Shown here: positions 54,481 to 64,000 of the stretch, piece after piece | Layout of the letters: each line of letters starts with the position of its first letter | How positions within the stretch are numbered: position 1 is the first letter of the stretch | Source of the DNA: Bradysia coprophila | Taxonomy: Eukaryota; Arthropoda; Insecta; Diptera; Sciaridae | Length of the DNA: 64,000 nucleotides | Assembly: GCF_014529535.1 (NCBI RefSeq) | Contig: NW_023503656.1 | Coordinates: 248,001 to 312,000, forward strand | Direction of reading: 5' to 3' | Made by a program: the position numbers and the translations under genes | The notes under the pieces: model-generated | Database searches by the model: none | Seen by the model: only the letters and a program-made list of their open reading frames with translations | What the model was told of the DNA's origin: nothing

Positions 54481-56014
54481 AGAGCTCGTTCAGGAACGAT
54501 TTTTTCTTCACTCAGTGAAGATTTGACGATTCGTTTAATGTTACACTAACAGTTGTCTGACGTTTGCCGTTCAGATACGTTAGTGAAAGTTACGAGTTAA
54601 TTTTCTGTTTATGTTTACATTCCCACATTCTTTTGAATTTCGACTGACCGAAATCGGCGCTATTTTTTCTGGGACTTCTTTATATATGTCTAGTTAGGCC
54701 TTGGTGCCTAGGCCCCAAAACAAGTCTAAGATTTTTTTTTTATCTTCCGAAAAAGTCGAAAAATGGGGTTTCGTAGTCCGGATTTCATTTCCGTAAGGTG
54801 GCGAGGATACGAGCGTGTATGGGTTCGTTGGAAAGCTGAGGTCGAGTATTCTCGGGGAAAATATTAATTTCAAAAAATTGTATGACAAACGGCCGAATGA
54901 CCTCCGAAAAATTTCTCAGAATCGATGGAACGTAGGTGAACTTTGACGAGGGCTGTGACCTCCACCTCACTAATGCAATTATTTGATTAAATTATTATTT
55001 ATTATGAATGTGGAGGACCTCAACTTTACAGTGATACTCACTTGCGTCCTTAACTTGCCTTAACGGACCAACTTACTAGAACGAAAGTGGAGGGGAACGG
55101 AACTTATATACAAAATGAAGAGGAAGGAGGTGCCAAAAACAACTGACAACAGAACTACTTTGTTTCTTAGAAATTTATTTGACCATGACGAACATCACTC
55201 ATTCAGAATTCATTCGACGCAATGAAAAGTCAGAAAAAAATATTTTCGCACAGTCTACAGTGCGCTTTTCTAAGATCGACCATCCAGTTCGACCATTTCT
55301 TTGATCATCTGAATTGCATCAGGCGTCTCCTCATATGCCTCGTAATAGTATTGAATGGTTTCCTGGGCATGATCTTCACTTCCTTCACTGTACCGACACG
55401 CTGTCATTGCGTCCCAATAATCTTTCGGATCGATGAGACCGGGCCAACTGTACTTATTCCCCGTCTGAAAAAAGCCGAGCAACATTTCCAGTGCATGATC
55501 CAAATAGTCGACGAGAAGATATCTTGTTCGTATATAATTGCGCGTATCCAAGATTTCCCAAATACGCTCCCCTTCCGTTTCGAACACATTCGCCGGCAAC
55601 ATGAAACTTGGTGGTTCTGATGTACTCGACAGCAATATACTGTCTGTACTGTGGTTACTTGCAGCCCCCAGCTCGTACAGGATTACTTTTAGCACAACAT
55701 CCGTTTATATGTAAATCCGTTCTATGAAAAAGTTCTGTTAGGTCGGTGTCAGATCGATTTGACATCGGAAAATCTCTGTTCTTGAACTGTCGACGCTGGC
55801 ATATCGTATCATCAAATGGTCCACAGAAATCGAAATGATTTATATCCGCAGACCACAACACATCCATTGTAAATTCACTTCACCGAAGTTTCATGACATT
55901 TGGGTAACATTTCACGACCAAAATACATCGTGAGAAATCTAACCTCACAGTTACACCTGTCATCGTTAACTGAACGAAACTCAGTGAAGAAAAAATCGTT
56001 CCTGAACGAGCTCT
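54481..56014. mobile_element. Possible TIR element enclosing an unknown ORF
   Basis: AGAGCTCGTTCAGGAACGAT plus TTTTTCTTCACT at 54484-54515 is the exact complement of a stretch ending at 56012, about 32 bp. No convincing target duplication is seen. Its only long frames are the two of the hypothetical gene at 55270-55867. It could be a DNA transposon derivative or a chance pairing of dispersed repeat ends. Confidence 0.4.
55270..55867 (-). CDS. Hypothetical protein with a frame change
   Basis: The first frame starts MDVLWSADINHFDFCGPFDD at 55867 and continues past FHRTDLHINGCCAK to a stop at 55655. A second frame, one base offset, runs from STDSILLSSTSEPPSFMLP through FETEGERIWEILDTRNYIRT, LLVDYLDHALEMLLGF and EETPDAIQMIKEMVELDGRS to 55270. 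They join either by a one-base indel or by a very small 43-nt intron (GTAATCCTG...GTACAG). The joined product is about 185 aa, acidic and probably soluble, without signal peptide or membrane segment. I do not recognise it. The Leu/Glu-rich C-terminal half looks like a real helical protein, not random translation. Confidence 0.5.
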
Positions 56015-56354
56015 AAGTGTGCCTAAAATTTGAATTTTAGGTGAACGATTCGATGAAAAGTACATTTCAACGCCTTGTATGAAAATGACGCTACGTTAGA
56101 AAGACCTCCGCACTTTCCATTTTGAATTTCGACAGCACTTACGGCGTGAATCGGTTTGAGAAGAATCCGAAGGATCCCTCATAAAGACTTTGTTGACGTC
56201 TTTACAAGAAAAGTAGCCTTGCGACTCAGAATATGTACTAGACAATAGTACATTACGTCCGAGTTTTCAAATTGGAACCTCGTACGTACAGTTCTTTACG
56301 TGAATATACAACGTAAATACATATTTCATATGAGCGGAGCACCATTTACATTGC
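55868..56354. other. Gene-free spacer
   Basis: Includes the right TIR near 55976-56014; nothing else recognised. Confidence 0.4.
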
Positions 56355-56811
56355 CTTCTTCTTCTTCTTTTTCAGCCTGTTTCTATCCACTGCTGGATGT
56401 ATGCCTCTCCAACTTCTTTCCATTTCGTACGATCCATTGCCATTTGCTGCCAGTTTGTACCTGCAATATTCTTAATTCCGATTGTCCATCTCTCTGGTGG
56501 TCTACCTATAGCTCGTCTTTTATATGGTCGCCAGTTCATGATCTTTTTGGTCCAACGTTCGTCTGTCCTTCTTGCAATATGTCCCGCCCAGCTCCATTTC
56601 AGAGATGCTATTCTTTCCATGACATCAACGACCCTGGTTTGTTGTCGAATCCATTGATTCGTCATTCTGTCTCTGAGTGTTATTCCAAGCATACTCCGTT
56701 CCATGGCTCTTTGTGTCACTCTCAATTTTCTTCGGATGCTTTCGTTAAAGTTAACGTTTCCGCTCCATAAGTGAGCACTGGAAGGACACAAGTGTCGAAA
56801 ACTTTGCGTTG
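56355..56811 (-). pseudogene. 5'-truncated RTE copy
   Basis: Has the (TTC)n tail, TTTTTCAGCCTG end and C-terminal coding segment (MERSMLGITLRDRMTNQWIR, WAGHIARRTDERWTKKI). It is truncated at 56811. A short TTGCC at 56350-56354 and 56810-56814 may be the target duplication. A one-codon deletion (ASEDKL to IRRKL) shifts the frame upstream. Confidence 0.85.
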
Positions 56812-57145
56812 CCGTATCACGTAAAATTGATTAAGAATTTCATTATCATCTCGAAAAGCAATATGTTCAGGTGAACAAATGCCGATTGCAAATTAAACTG
56901 CCACTCTTTAACACAATGGTAACTACAAAGTATACATTTGGGCGTTTTTTAAATACTGGATTTTAGTTTACTTTCGATGATATCTTTCAACCAGAATCCT
57001 TTTTCAAAAATGTACGACCGCAATAACGACCACGAATGTAGTATTATTATTATTAAGGAGATAGCTGATTAACTACTGTGAGTTAAATCGCGCACGGAGG
57101 CCTCCGTTGGGCCTATTGTGCTACTATCGATGATTTGTTACGGTT
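56812..57145. other. Gene-free spacer
   Basis: Nothing recognised apart from an (ATT)n run near 57043. Confidence 0.4.
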
Positions 57146-57860
57146 CTATGCTGATTCCTGGAATCTACCTGAACTAACGATGAAGTTCAGGACGTCCTTG
57201 GGTAGCAAATGTTTGATGGACTGGTATTTAATGGTGTAGTTGCCCAGATGCTTCATCCTGTTTAGGATGTAGGCAGGGCAGTCACACAGAAAATGCTCAG
57301 CTGTGTCAGTATGGTAACCGCATTGGTCACAGCTCGGATCAGAACGTTTGCCTATAGTGGTGAGGTGTTTGTTGAAGCCGTAGTGTCCAGTGATCACTCC
57401 AGTGTATAATTTTAACCTCGTACGACTGACATTAATTAAGTACTTGGTGTTGATCCTGCTGATGCGTATGCAATGTTTGGACTGTCGACATGATCTGATA
57501 TTAGCCCAGTGTTCTCTGAATTTCTTTTCTCTTAAGGAAAGTATCTGTCGTTCAGCTATCGACGGCGGTACGCTAGTTATGGGTTCCGGACCATATGTCT
57601 TGCTCAAAGCTGCCGCCTTGGCTAGCGTATCAGCTTTTTCGTTACCCTCGAAGCCCGAGTGTGCTGGAACCCATACTAGCTTTAAATTGTTTACCTGCGC
57701 TATTTGGTTCACTAGGTGCCAGCATTCTAACGACAGGGCAGAACTTTGCGTGTACGACTTAAGTGCTTTTAGGGCTGCTTGGCTGTCTGAACAAATATAT
57801 ATTGATTGTCGAATGGAATTGTCATCTACCAAAGAATGGCCAGAATGTAGTAGCTTTAAA
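57146..57860 (-). pseudogene. RNase H and C-terminal domain of a non-LTR retrotransposon
   Basis: 228 aa from 57832, and a few codons upstream to ~57860. YICSDSQAALKAL and LVWVPAHSGFEGNEKADTLA are the second and third to fourth catalytic blocks of RNase H (Asp; His...Asp). The first Asp block and all of the RT are missing. CDQCGYHTDTAEHFLCDCPA is the Cys/His C-terminal motif of I/R1/LOA/Jockey-related ORF2. The reading frame is intact to its stop, so the insertion may be young. It is not an RTE, which lacks RNase H. Confidence 0.85.
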
Positions 57861-57970
57861 TAAAAATTAAACTTGGTTGTAGTAATTTGACCAGCCCTGA
57901 GAAAACTGCTTACGTTTTTTAGAGCCGGTTAAACGACTACAACCAAAATTAATTTTTATTTAAAAGGATT
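57855..57970. repeat. Inverted repeat beside the RNase H fragment
   Basis: TTTAAATAAAAATTAAACTT plus GGTTGTAGT pairs with ACAACCAAAATTAATTTTTA plus TTTAAA at ~57942-57966. This makes a ~115-bp foldback overlapping the truncated edge. Confidence 0.6.
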
Positions 57971-58432
57971 CTGATGAAAAGATATCATCCAAAATAAAAT
58001 ACGAGGCACACAAATGTAGGCTACAATTTTAGCTAAGTACCGGTGCCTCTTAAACTTATCGTAAAGTCTTTTAGAAGAATTTCGTTATAGGGCAGTTTAC
58101 TTTTGCTTCACCATTTCGTCTAAAATATACTCCAAGTGTGACATCTCTAATTCTTGTTTTAACGCTTGGAGCTAGAGTGCCATGACATAACCCATGAATG
58201 AAGATCTATTCCATATTGTAGTTCCATCAGCTGTTTACGACGTGAAATACACAAAAACAAATCAAATTCCTAATGTGGAGAGGTTCGCATGCGTAGAACA
58301 ATTAAAGTCTTTAATTTAGAGCAAAAACTAAAGTGGATTTTATCAGCGCAACAATTCATTGGTATCAGTAATGTAAATATCTTCCTTCAGTGTATATACC
58401 ATACGTGTTGTGTGCATTGTGTATTTTTTGTG
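57971..58432. other. 5' flank of GCDH
   Basis: Presumed promoter and 5' UTR side; no distinct element is recognised. Confidence 0.35.
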
Positions 58433-60355
58433 ATGTTGTCGCTAAGAACTTCTAAAACTGTGGGACAGTTGTTCCATTCTTCGCAATCGTTTTGGTCGAG
58501 GTGTAAGATAATCACAACACGGTACTTATTTAAGCTGAAAATAATGCCAAATTTTCGTTGTTTCCATCCACTGTGTAGCCTTAGCTTCGAAATCGTCTTC
58601 AAAGCGTAAGTGTGCGATGAGTTAAGTGGCTGGAAATGTAACATAATCTTTAACAGCATCACACCCGATTATATAATAGAGAAGCGATAAGAAATTCACA
58701 TTCGAATTGTTTGCTTGCTTTCGTCGTTTAATCAACCATAAATCTTTACAGAGATATTCAACTGGGAAGATCCATTACAGTTAGAGTCACTATTGACCGA
58801 AGATGAAATATCAATTAGAGATACGTTTCGTACATACTGTCAGGAGAAGTTAATGCCTCGAGTTATCAATGGCAATAGAAATGAAGGTATAATTCAGAAA
58901 TGAAAGAATTTTCCGTTGATTTGCTAAGCACTTGATACGCTTTCGTTTCCAACTTTCTTCTCTAGGCTCGTTGAAAATTTTACCAATTTATCAATTCTTT
59001 ACAGTTTTTGACAAGACAATTATGACCGAGCTTGGTGAGCTTGGTGCACTGGGTTGCACATTAAAAAATTATGGATGCGCAGGTGTTTCAAGTGTGGCAT
59101 ATGGGTTGCTGACACGTGAAATTGAACGAGTCGACTCAGGTTATAGATCGGCTCTATCAGTACAAAGTTCACTGGCAATGGGCGCAATTTATGACTTTGG
59201 AAATGATCAGCAAAGGAACAAGTATCTGCCTAGGTTAGGTATGACCCGCTTGTATACGATTCACTAAAACCTCCAACTGAAATTTACAAATTTATGAGAA
59301 CAGCAAAAGGAGAACTGATTGGGTGTTTCGGTTTAACGGAACCAAATCACGGTATGAAATAAAAAAGTTCTCTTAGTATTTACGTTTGATGGATAAAATG
59401 CCGTTTCAGGCAGTGACCCCGGTTCAATGGAAACGAAGGCCAAATACGATGCTGCATCAAAATCATATATTTTGTCCGGGAGCAAGACATGGATCACAAA
59501 TTCACCACTAGCCGATGTACTCATCGTATGGGCGAATTGTGAAGATAACAAAATTCGAGGATTCATCGTTGACCGTTCGATTAGTGCTAAAGGATTGGCA
59601 ACACCGAAAATTGAAGGAAAATTTTCGTTGCGTGCGTCAACAACCGGCATGATACTAATGGATGATTTACGAGTACCAGAAGAGAATCTTCTGCCAAAAG
59701 TCGAAGGTCTCAAGGGGCCGTTTACATGTCTGAACAATGCTCGATACGGTAAAGTATTTTCCTTTTCGTAATGCATAGGAAATAGTGAAAATTGTATTAT
59801 GTTTGCTGCACAGGCATTGCATGGGGTGCTCTTGGAGCAGCCGAAGCGTGTCTTACTATTGCCAGGCAATATACCCTAGACCGCAAGCAATTCAATCGTC
59901 CTCTCGCTGCCAATCAATTGATTCAAAAGAAATTAGCCGACATGGTCACTGAAATCGGCTTGGGTACCCTGGGATGCATACAAGCAGGACGGTTGAAGGA
60001 TGAACACAAGTAATTTTCCTTTTAAACTGCGGCCATTTCAATCGAATGGTAGACTCAAATGTTAAACGTCCAGATTAGCTCCGGAGATGATATCGCTGCT
60101 GAAACGGAACAACGCCGGTAAATCATTGGAAATTGCCAGAGTTGCTAGAGACATGCTCGGAGGTAACGGGATTTCCGATGAATATCATATCATTCGCCAC
60201 GTCATGAATTTGGAATCGGTCAACACGTACGAGGGTGAGTAAAGTAAAAAAAATAGATTTCCATTTCAGTGAAAATTTAACTAATTTCAGGAACGCATGA
60301 TATTCACGCACTGATATTGGGTCGAGCGATTACTGGTATTGCAGCATTCTCATAA
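58433..60355 (+). CDS. GCDH: Glutaryl-CoA dehydrogenase, mitochondrial
   Basis: Exons: 58433-58502, 58579-58605, 58752-58886, 59005-59238, 59304-59351, 59410-59748, 59814-60009, 60074-60234, 60291-60355. Total 1,275 nt, 424 aa (human 438). All junctions are GT-AG and keep frame. The N-terminus [20 protein letters not shown] is basic and hydroxyl-rich with no acidic residue, as in matrix-targeting peptides. Family blocks: [136 protein letters not shown] and [17 protein letters not shown], with the catalytic Glu at about 403. The enzyme oxidises and decarboxylates glutaryl-CoA to crotonyl-CoA with FAD and ETF in lysine and tryptophan breakdown. It appears fully intact. Confidence 0.96.
58579..58605 (+). 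other. 27-nt microexon of GCDH
   Basis: Preceded by TTTCCATCCACTGTGTAG and followed by GTAAGTG. With the flanking exons it gives the serine/lysine-rich linker [14 protein letters not shown], matching the linker after the targeting peptide in other GCDH proteins. Without it the frames of exons 1 and 3 would still join, because 27 is a multiple of three. However, the T|AG junction would create a stop codon, so inclusion is required. Confidence 0.75.
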
Positions 60356-61564
60356 AGATATATCGATGGGGACATTACAATTTTGCATTTAGAGAAAAAT
60401 GTATTCTTGTCTGATGTCTGACTTGTTGAAGGTCGAAAATAATAGTTTATTTTTCCAAATATCAAGTTTTATTTGAAAAATGGGCTTGACATTTGTGCAT
60501 TTTAAAAATGTTGGATCTGGAAGGACTTTAAAATTAAATTTTAAATACTAAGTGCACCTGAACAGCTTCCTCGAAAAAGATAGTCCGACGCACATCTGAA
60601 AACAAAGTTTTTTCATTGGAACTTGTTTGAATATCGACTGTGACTACAGCTGCCAAATTTAGTACTATTTTGTATTAAATGGCTTTTCATAGTTGTTTAA
60701 CACATAGTCAAGTTTCAGTACCCTATTTAGAGTACCACTCATGCTTGATATGCTGACGTACACTGTATACCAATCGCTACAAATCAACGCGCTTCAAGAA
60801 AAAGTGCTTCGGATGGCAGCTACCAAATAGAGTGTTATTTTTGTGTTAAAAAATCTTCCAGATTGCAGTGGTAAAATTTGTTTGATACACTGTCCCGTTT
60901 CAGTACTCAGTTTTCAATCATTCGTGAGGAGCTCTAAAAATCAGAGAGTTGATAACAGATTGCATTGCTTCTGTTTTGTAATCAGGAGTTTATTTTGTTA
61001 AAATGAGCTGAGTTGAAAAAATTTTAATTTTTTTCTTCCGAATGTGAAATTTTGTTGATTTCTATTTGTCGCATATCGTTCAATTGTATCAATTTTTACC
61101 CAGATGTGTCCGGCAAGTCGGAATCAACGCCATCTATCATCAAATCTCTGCTAATCTCTGAAATGCTTTTTTGGCCTCTACAAATTAAAAATTGATTGCA
61201 CTAAACGGATTAAGAAAAGATGATAAGAACTGCCTTTTCTGGCGATAAAATTTTGTAAAATGATATTTCTCGAATTATCTGCAATTGATAATCACGAAAG
61301 TTCGAGAAACTCGATCTCCGTGTATGACAGTAGCTGTAGTAATACTACATAATAGTTTCGGTATTGTTATTTGGAATTGCGTGGTTGCATCGCTCGGCTT
61401 TGTACGTAATGTACTATTACAGGAGAAGGTTCTGAAAGAACATGTTAAGACACTTTCGAGTTGATCACGAAGGCGGTGGAATCAAAATTTTCCTATAGCG
61501 CCAACTAGGTTTGGAAAATTTTATATGACGATTTCAACTTACCAATAGTACATTGAATGACAAG
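60356..61564. other. Gene-free spacer downstream of GCDH
   Basis: No gene or strong repeat recognised. Short inverted motifs around CGTAATGTACTATTAC near 61405 recur near 56245. Confidence 0.4.
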
Positions 61565-61665
61565 GGGCGAAAGTAAAAAAATTCAACCGTGTGCGAGAGT
61601 TGATGCCCGCGCCGAAGGCAAGGGCCTCTATCGCACAGGTTGAATTTTTTTACTTTTGCCACGAG
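61565..61665. repeat. ~100-bp hairpin
   Basis: AGTAAAAAAATTCAACCGTG pairs with its complement on the right side. The centre holds CCGCGCCGAAGGCAAGGGCC. The left arm and centre recur at 62622-62675. Confidence 0.65.
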
Positions 61666-61770
61666 TCGTTCATACTATTTTTTTTTTGATACCAACATCG
61701 AAAGTTGATACTTATCGCAAATAGCGGAACCAAATGTTGAAATATGCAAAGTATATAAACACTGAGTGTT

Positions 61771-62111
61771 CAAAGTATATAAACACTGAAGGTAATGCAG
61801 ACCCTCAGCGGATCAGAGAAATTACGGATCCAAACTTTCAGGTGAATTCATTTTCGTATGTTGTCTAACTTAGACTTGTGCAACATGACGGCCCTAAATC
61901 CATCCAATTCACCACTAAATACAACTTGACCCAAACAAATTGTGTATGTGTGCAACATAACCCCGCTAAATCGTACCAAATTCACCACTAGATGCAACCT
62001 GACGCAAACGAATTCAATAAGTGTGCAACATGATGGAGCTAAAATTCACCTGAAAGTTTGGATCTTTGTGTAACTGCGGATTTGCATTACCTTCAGTGTT
62101 TATATACTTTG
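61771..62111. mobile_element. MITE with ~75-bp terminal inverted repeats
   Basis: CAAAGTATATAAACACTGAA through CCAAACTTTCAGGTGAATT at the left pairs with the complement ending at 62111. Part of the left end is duplicated just outside (61748-61765). The interior has two diverged CGACTAAATNCAACCTGACN-like repeats. No ORF. Confidence 0.75.
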
Positions 62112-62299
62112 GAAATATGAAGGCATTTAGCCAGAAAATGCGGGGGTATATGAAAAATTTAATTATTTAGCCATCACAACAATAACACACACAAAAATTA
62201 ACAAATAACTAACAATTCATTCAATTCACAAGGGCACTGGCGCACGCCTTATTTCAATTTTCATGCCTTCGGCAAAAATTACGGAATTTTTCTCGTAAT

Positions 62300-62690
62300 T
62301 TGGGCCCTCGGCATGAAAAGTTGTATACGCATCTGTTGTGGACGGTTTATTTTAGGCACTTTCGCTTGTCGCCCTCACTTCGTTCGGGCTACAACTCGCG
62401 AAATTGCCTAAAATATACCGTCCACAACAGATACGTAATAGTCATTTGTGTACCTGTTTTGGACGATTAATTTTAGGCAATTTCGCGGATTGTAGGCCGT
62501 CCCAAACAGGTGCACATGTGAGTTTTCATGCAGAGGGCCGGAAACCCGAGAAAATTCGAAAAATTGCCCTCATTTTCGGCCCCGAAGCATGAAATAGTTA
62601 TTTGGATCACAAGGGACGAAAGTAAAGAAATTCAACCGTGTGCGAGAGTTGCTGCCCGCGCCGAAGGCAAATGACTATTTCATCACACGA
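62300..62690. repeat. Nested hairpins of the CTGTTGTGGACGGT family
   Basis: GCATCTGTTGTGGACGGTTT at 62331 pairs with the complement at ~62417-62435. A second pair, ACCTGTTTTGGACGATTAAT and partner near 62500, lies beside it. The same motif forms a short hairpin at 15895-15950. Confidence 0.6.
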
Positions 62691-62737
62691 ACTACGAAAA
62701 TTGTAATTTTCGGTTCCCAAACGGGAAGCGAAAGTAA

Positions 62738-64000
62738 AACAAGGCATCAGAACAGTCGGAGCGTTTGCTGCGACTTAGCCCCGTACGACCCGTAATCCTA
62801 TTTCGTTCGTAACCATAATACGTCCGTAGCCGTAATACGCCCGGAACCCTAATACGTCTACAACCCTCTAATGCGTCTGTTACCAAAATGCAAGTCAAGT
62901 TGGGCATGGTCAAATTTACTGAAAGTGTTCATTTTTAAAATTGCGCATAGCGCAATTACGAAAGCCCGTACGAAGTACCTCTCAAATAAAACCAACAATT
63001 TACGATATTATTTTCTATTGGGTATTCAATTATCTCTCAAATGAAACAAAAACTAGCAAAATCGGATGAGATTTACTCGATTTATGTGCAAAAAACACTT
63101 AGGGTCGAGTAGCGGCCTTAGTCCAAGGGCCCAAATTTGAAACTTTTTTCGCCACGTTCTTTTCGGTATTCAATTACCTTCCATAAAAAACTAAATCTAG
63201 CAAAATCGGATAAGATTTACTCGATTATGTGCAAAAAACACTTAGGGCCGAGTAGCGGCCTTAGTCCAAGGGCCCAAATTTGAAACTTTTTTCGCCACGT
63301 TCTTTTCGGTATTCAATTACCTTCCATAAAAAACTAAATCTAGCAAAATCGGATAAGATTTACTCGATTTATGTGCAAAAAACACTTAGGGCCGAGTAGC
63401 GGCCCTAGTCCAAGGGCCCAAATTTGAAACTTTTTTCGCCACGTTCTTTTCGGTATTCAATTACCTTCCATAAAAAACTAAATCTAGCAAAATCGGATGA
63501 GATTTACTCGATTTATGAGCAAAAAACACTTAGGGCCGAGTACCGGCCTTAGTCCAAAGGCCCAAATTTGAAACTTTTTTTGCCATCTTCTATTCGGCAT
63601 TCAATTATCTCTCAAATGAAACAAAATCTAGCAAAATCGGATGAGATTTACTCGATCTATGTACAAAAAACACTTAGGGCCGAGTAGCGGCCTTAGTCCA
63701 AGGGCCCAAATTTGAAACTTTTTTCGACACGTTCTTTTCGGTATTCAATTACCTTCCATAAAAAACTAAATCTGGCAAAATCGGATGAGATTTACTCGAT
63801 TTATGTGGAAAAAACACTTAGGGCCGAGTAACGACCTTTGAGCCCTCCCAACAAGCTCGCGTTGCATCCTACACAAAAACAATGTTCAGCAACTTTGTTC
63901 TACTCATCAATACCTTTCATTTGATATATCACAAGCAGCTATTGCGTGGGTATTTCGGTAGATATCGTCGAAAGACTGAAAAACACCTATAGGGCCCTAG
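62738..64000 (-). mobile_element. Helentron/DINE-like element E5, cut by the window end
   Basis: Starts AACAAGGCATCAGAACAGTC like E2, then GACTTAGCCCCGTACGACC and TGCGCATAGCGCAATT. The core has about six ~145-bp units with ACTTAGGGCCGAGTAGCGGC. It is still inside the element at 64000, so the hairpin end lies outside the window. Confidence 0.65.

Noticed and set aside
55222..55620. 132-codon plus-strand ORF over the hypothetical gene
   Set aside because: The minus-strand frames are longer when joined and look more protein-like; the plus frame is probably a shadow.
57390..57863. 157-codon plus-strand ORF
   Set aside because: Antisense to the RNase H fragment, whose motifs are unmistakable.

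Overview
This is eukaryotic DNA, most likely from an insect and perhaps a nematoceran fly. The evidence is three conserved genes with short GT-AG introns, high A+T content, RTE-type retrotransposons, and dense foldback and hAT-like elements. The order and species are inferred; no diagnostic marker is present.

Host genes lie mainly in the right third. USP14 (48459-50391, minus, 8 exons, 487 aa) is a proteasome-associated deubiquitinase. SF3B4 (52894-54193, minus, 4 exons, 330 aa) is a U2 snRNP/SF3b splicing factor. Glutaryl-CoA dehydrogenase (58433-60355, plus, 9 exons including a 27-nt microexon, 424 aa) acts in mitochondrial lysine/tryptophan catabolism. All three can be reconstructed as open frames from start to stop. 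An unrecognised ORF pair (55270-55867, minus) sits inside a terminal-inverted-repeat pair. A decayed multi-exon gene (32177-36028, plus) encodes SUMO-interaction-like motifs, an 11-residue repeat, a Ulp1/SENP-like domain that appears to lack catalytic His and Cys, and a PHD-like finger.

The rest is layered mobile DNA. 1-9542: five copies of a 168-bp palindrome, palindromes of up to 1.2 kb, and two arrays of a hairpin whose two spacers alternate but flip independently. 10165-11340: a 176-bp satellite holding an RTE insertion. 11480-12918: fragments of a non-LTR ORF1. 14089-17415, 36265-37311, 50852-52277 and 62738-64000: a family with a hairpin end and a ~145-bp tandem core, resembling Helentron/DINE-type elements. 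18269-30539: RTE copies and a 9.4-kb block bounded by inverted CAGGCCCTAAG ends. That block contains one full-length RTE (22141-25489, 12-bp target duplication, one nonsense codon) and two hAT-type elements with perfect 8-bp target duplications. 40211-47726: a triple tandem array of ~1.9-2.0-kb units, the third split by another hAT element with a perfect 8-bp duplication.

The host genes have unrelated housekeeping roles and show no operon-like organisation. The biology specific to this window is its transposon stratigraphy: several insertions can be ordered in time because one element interrupts another. All statements come from reading the sequence; no database search was run.
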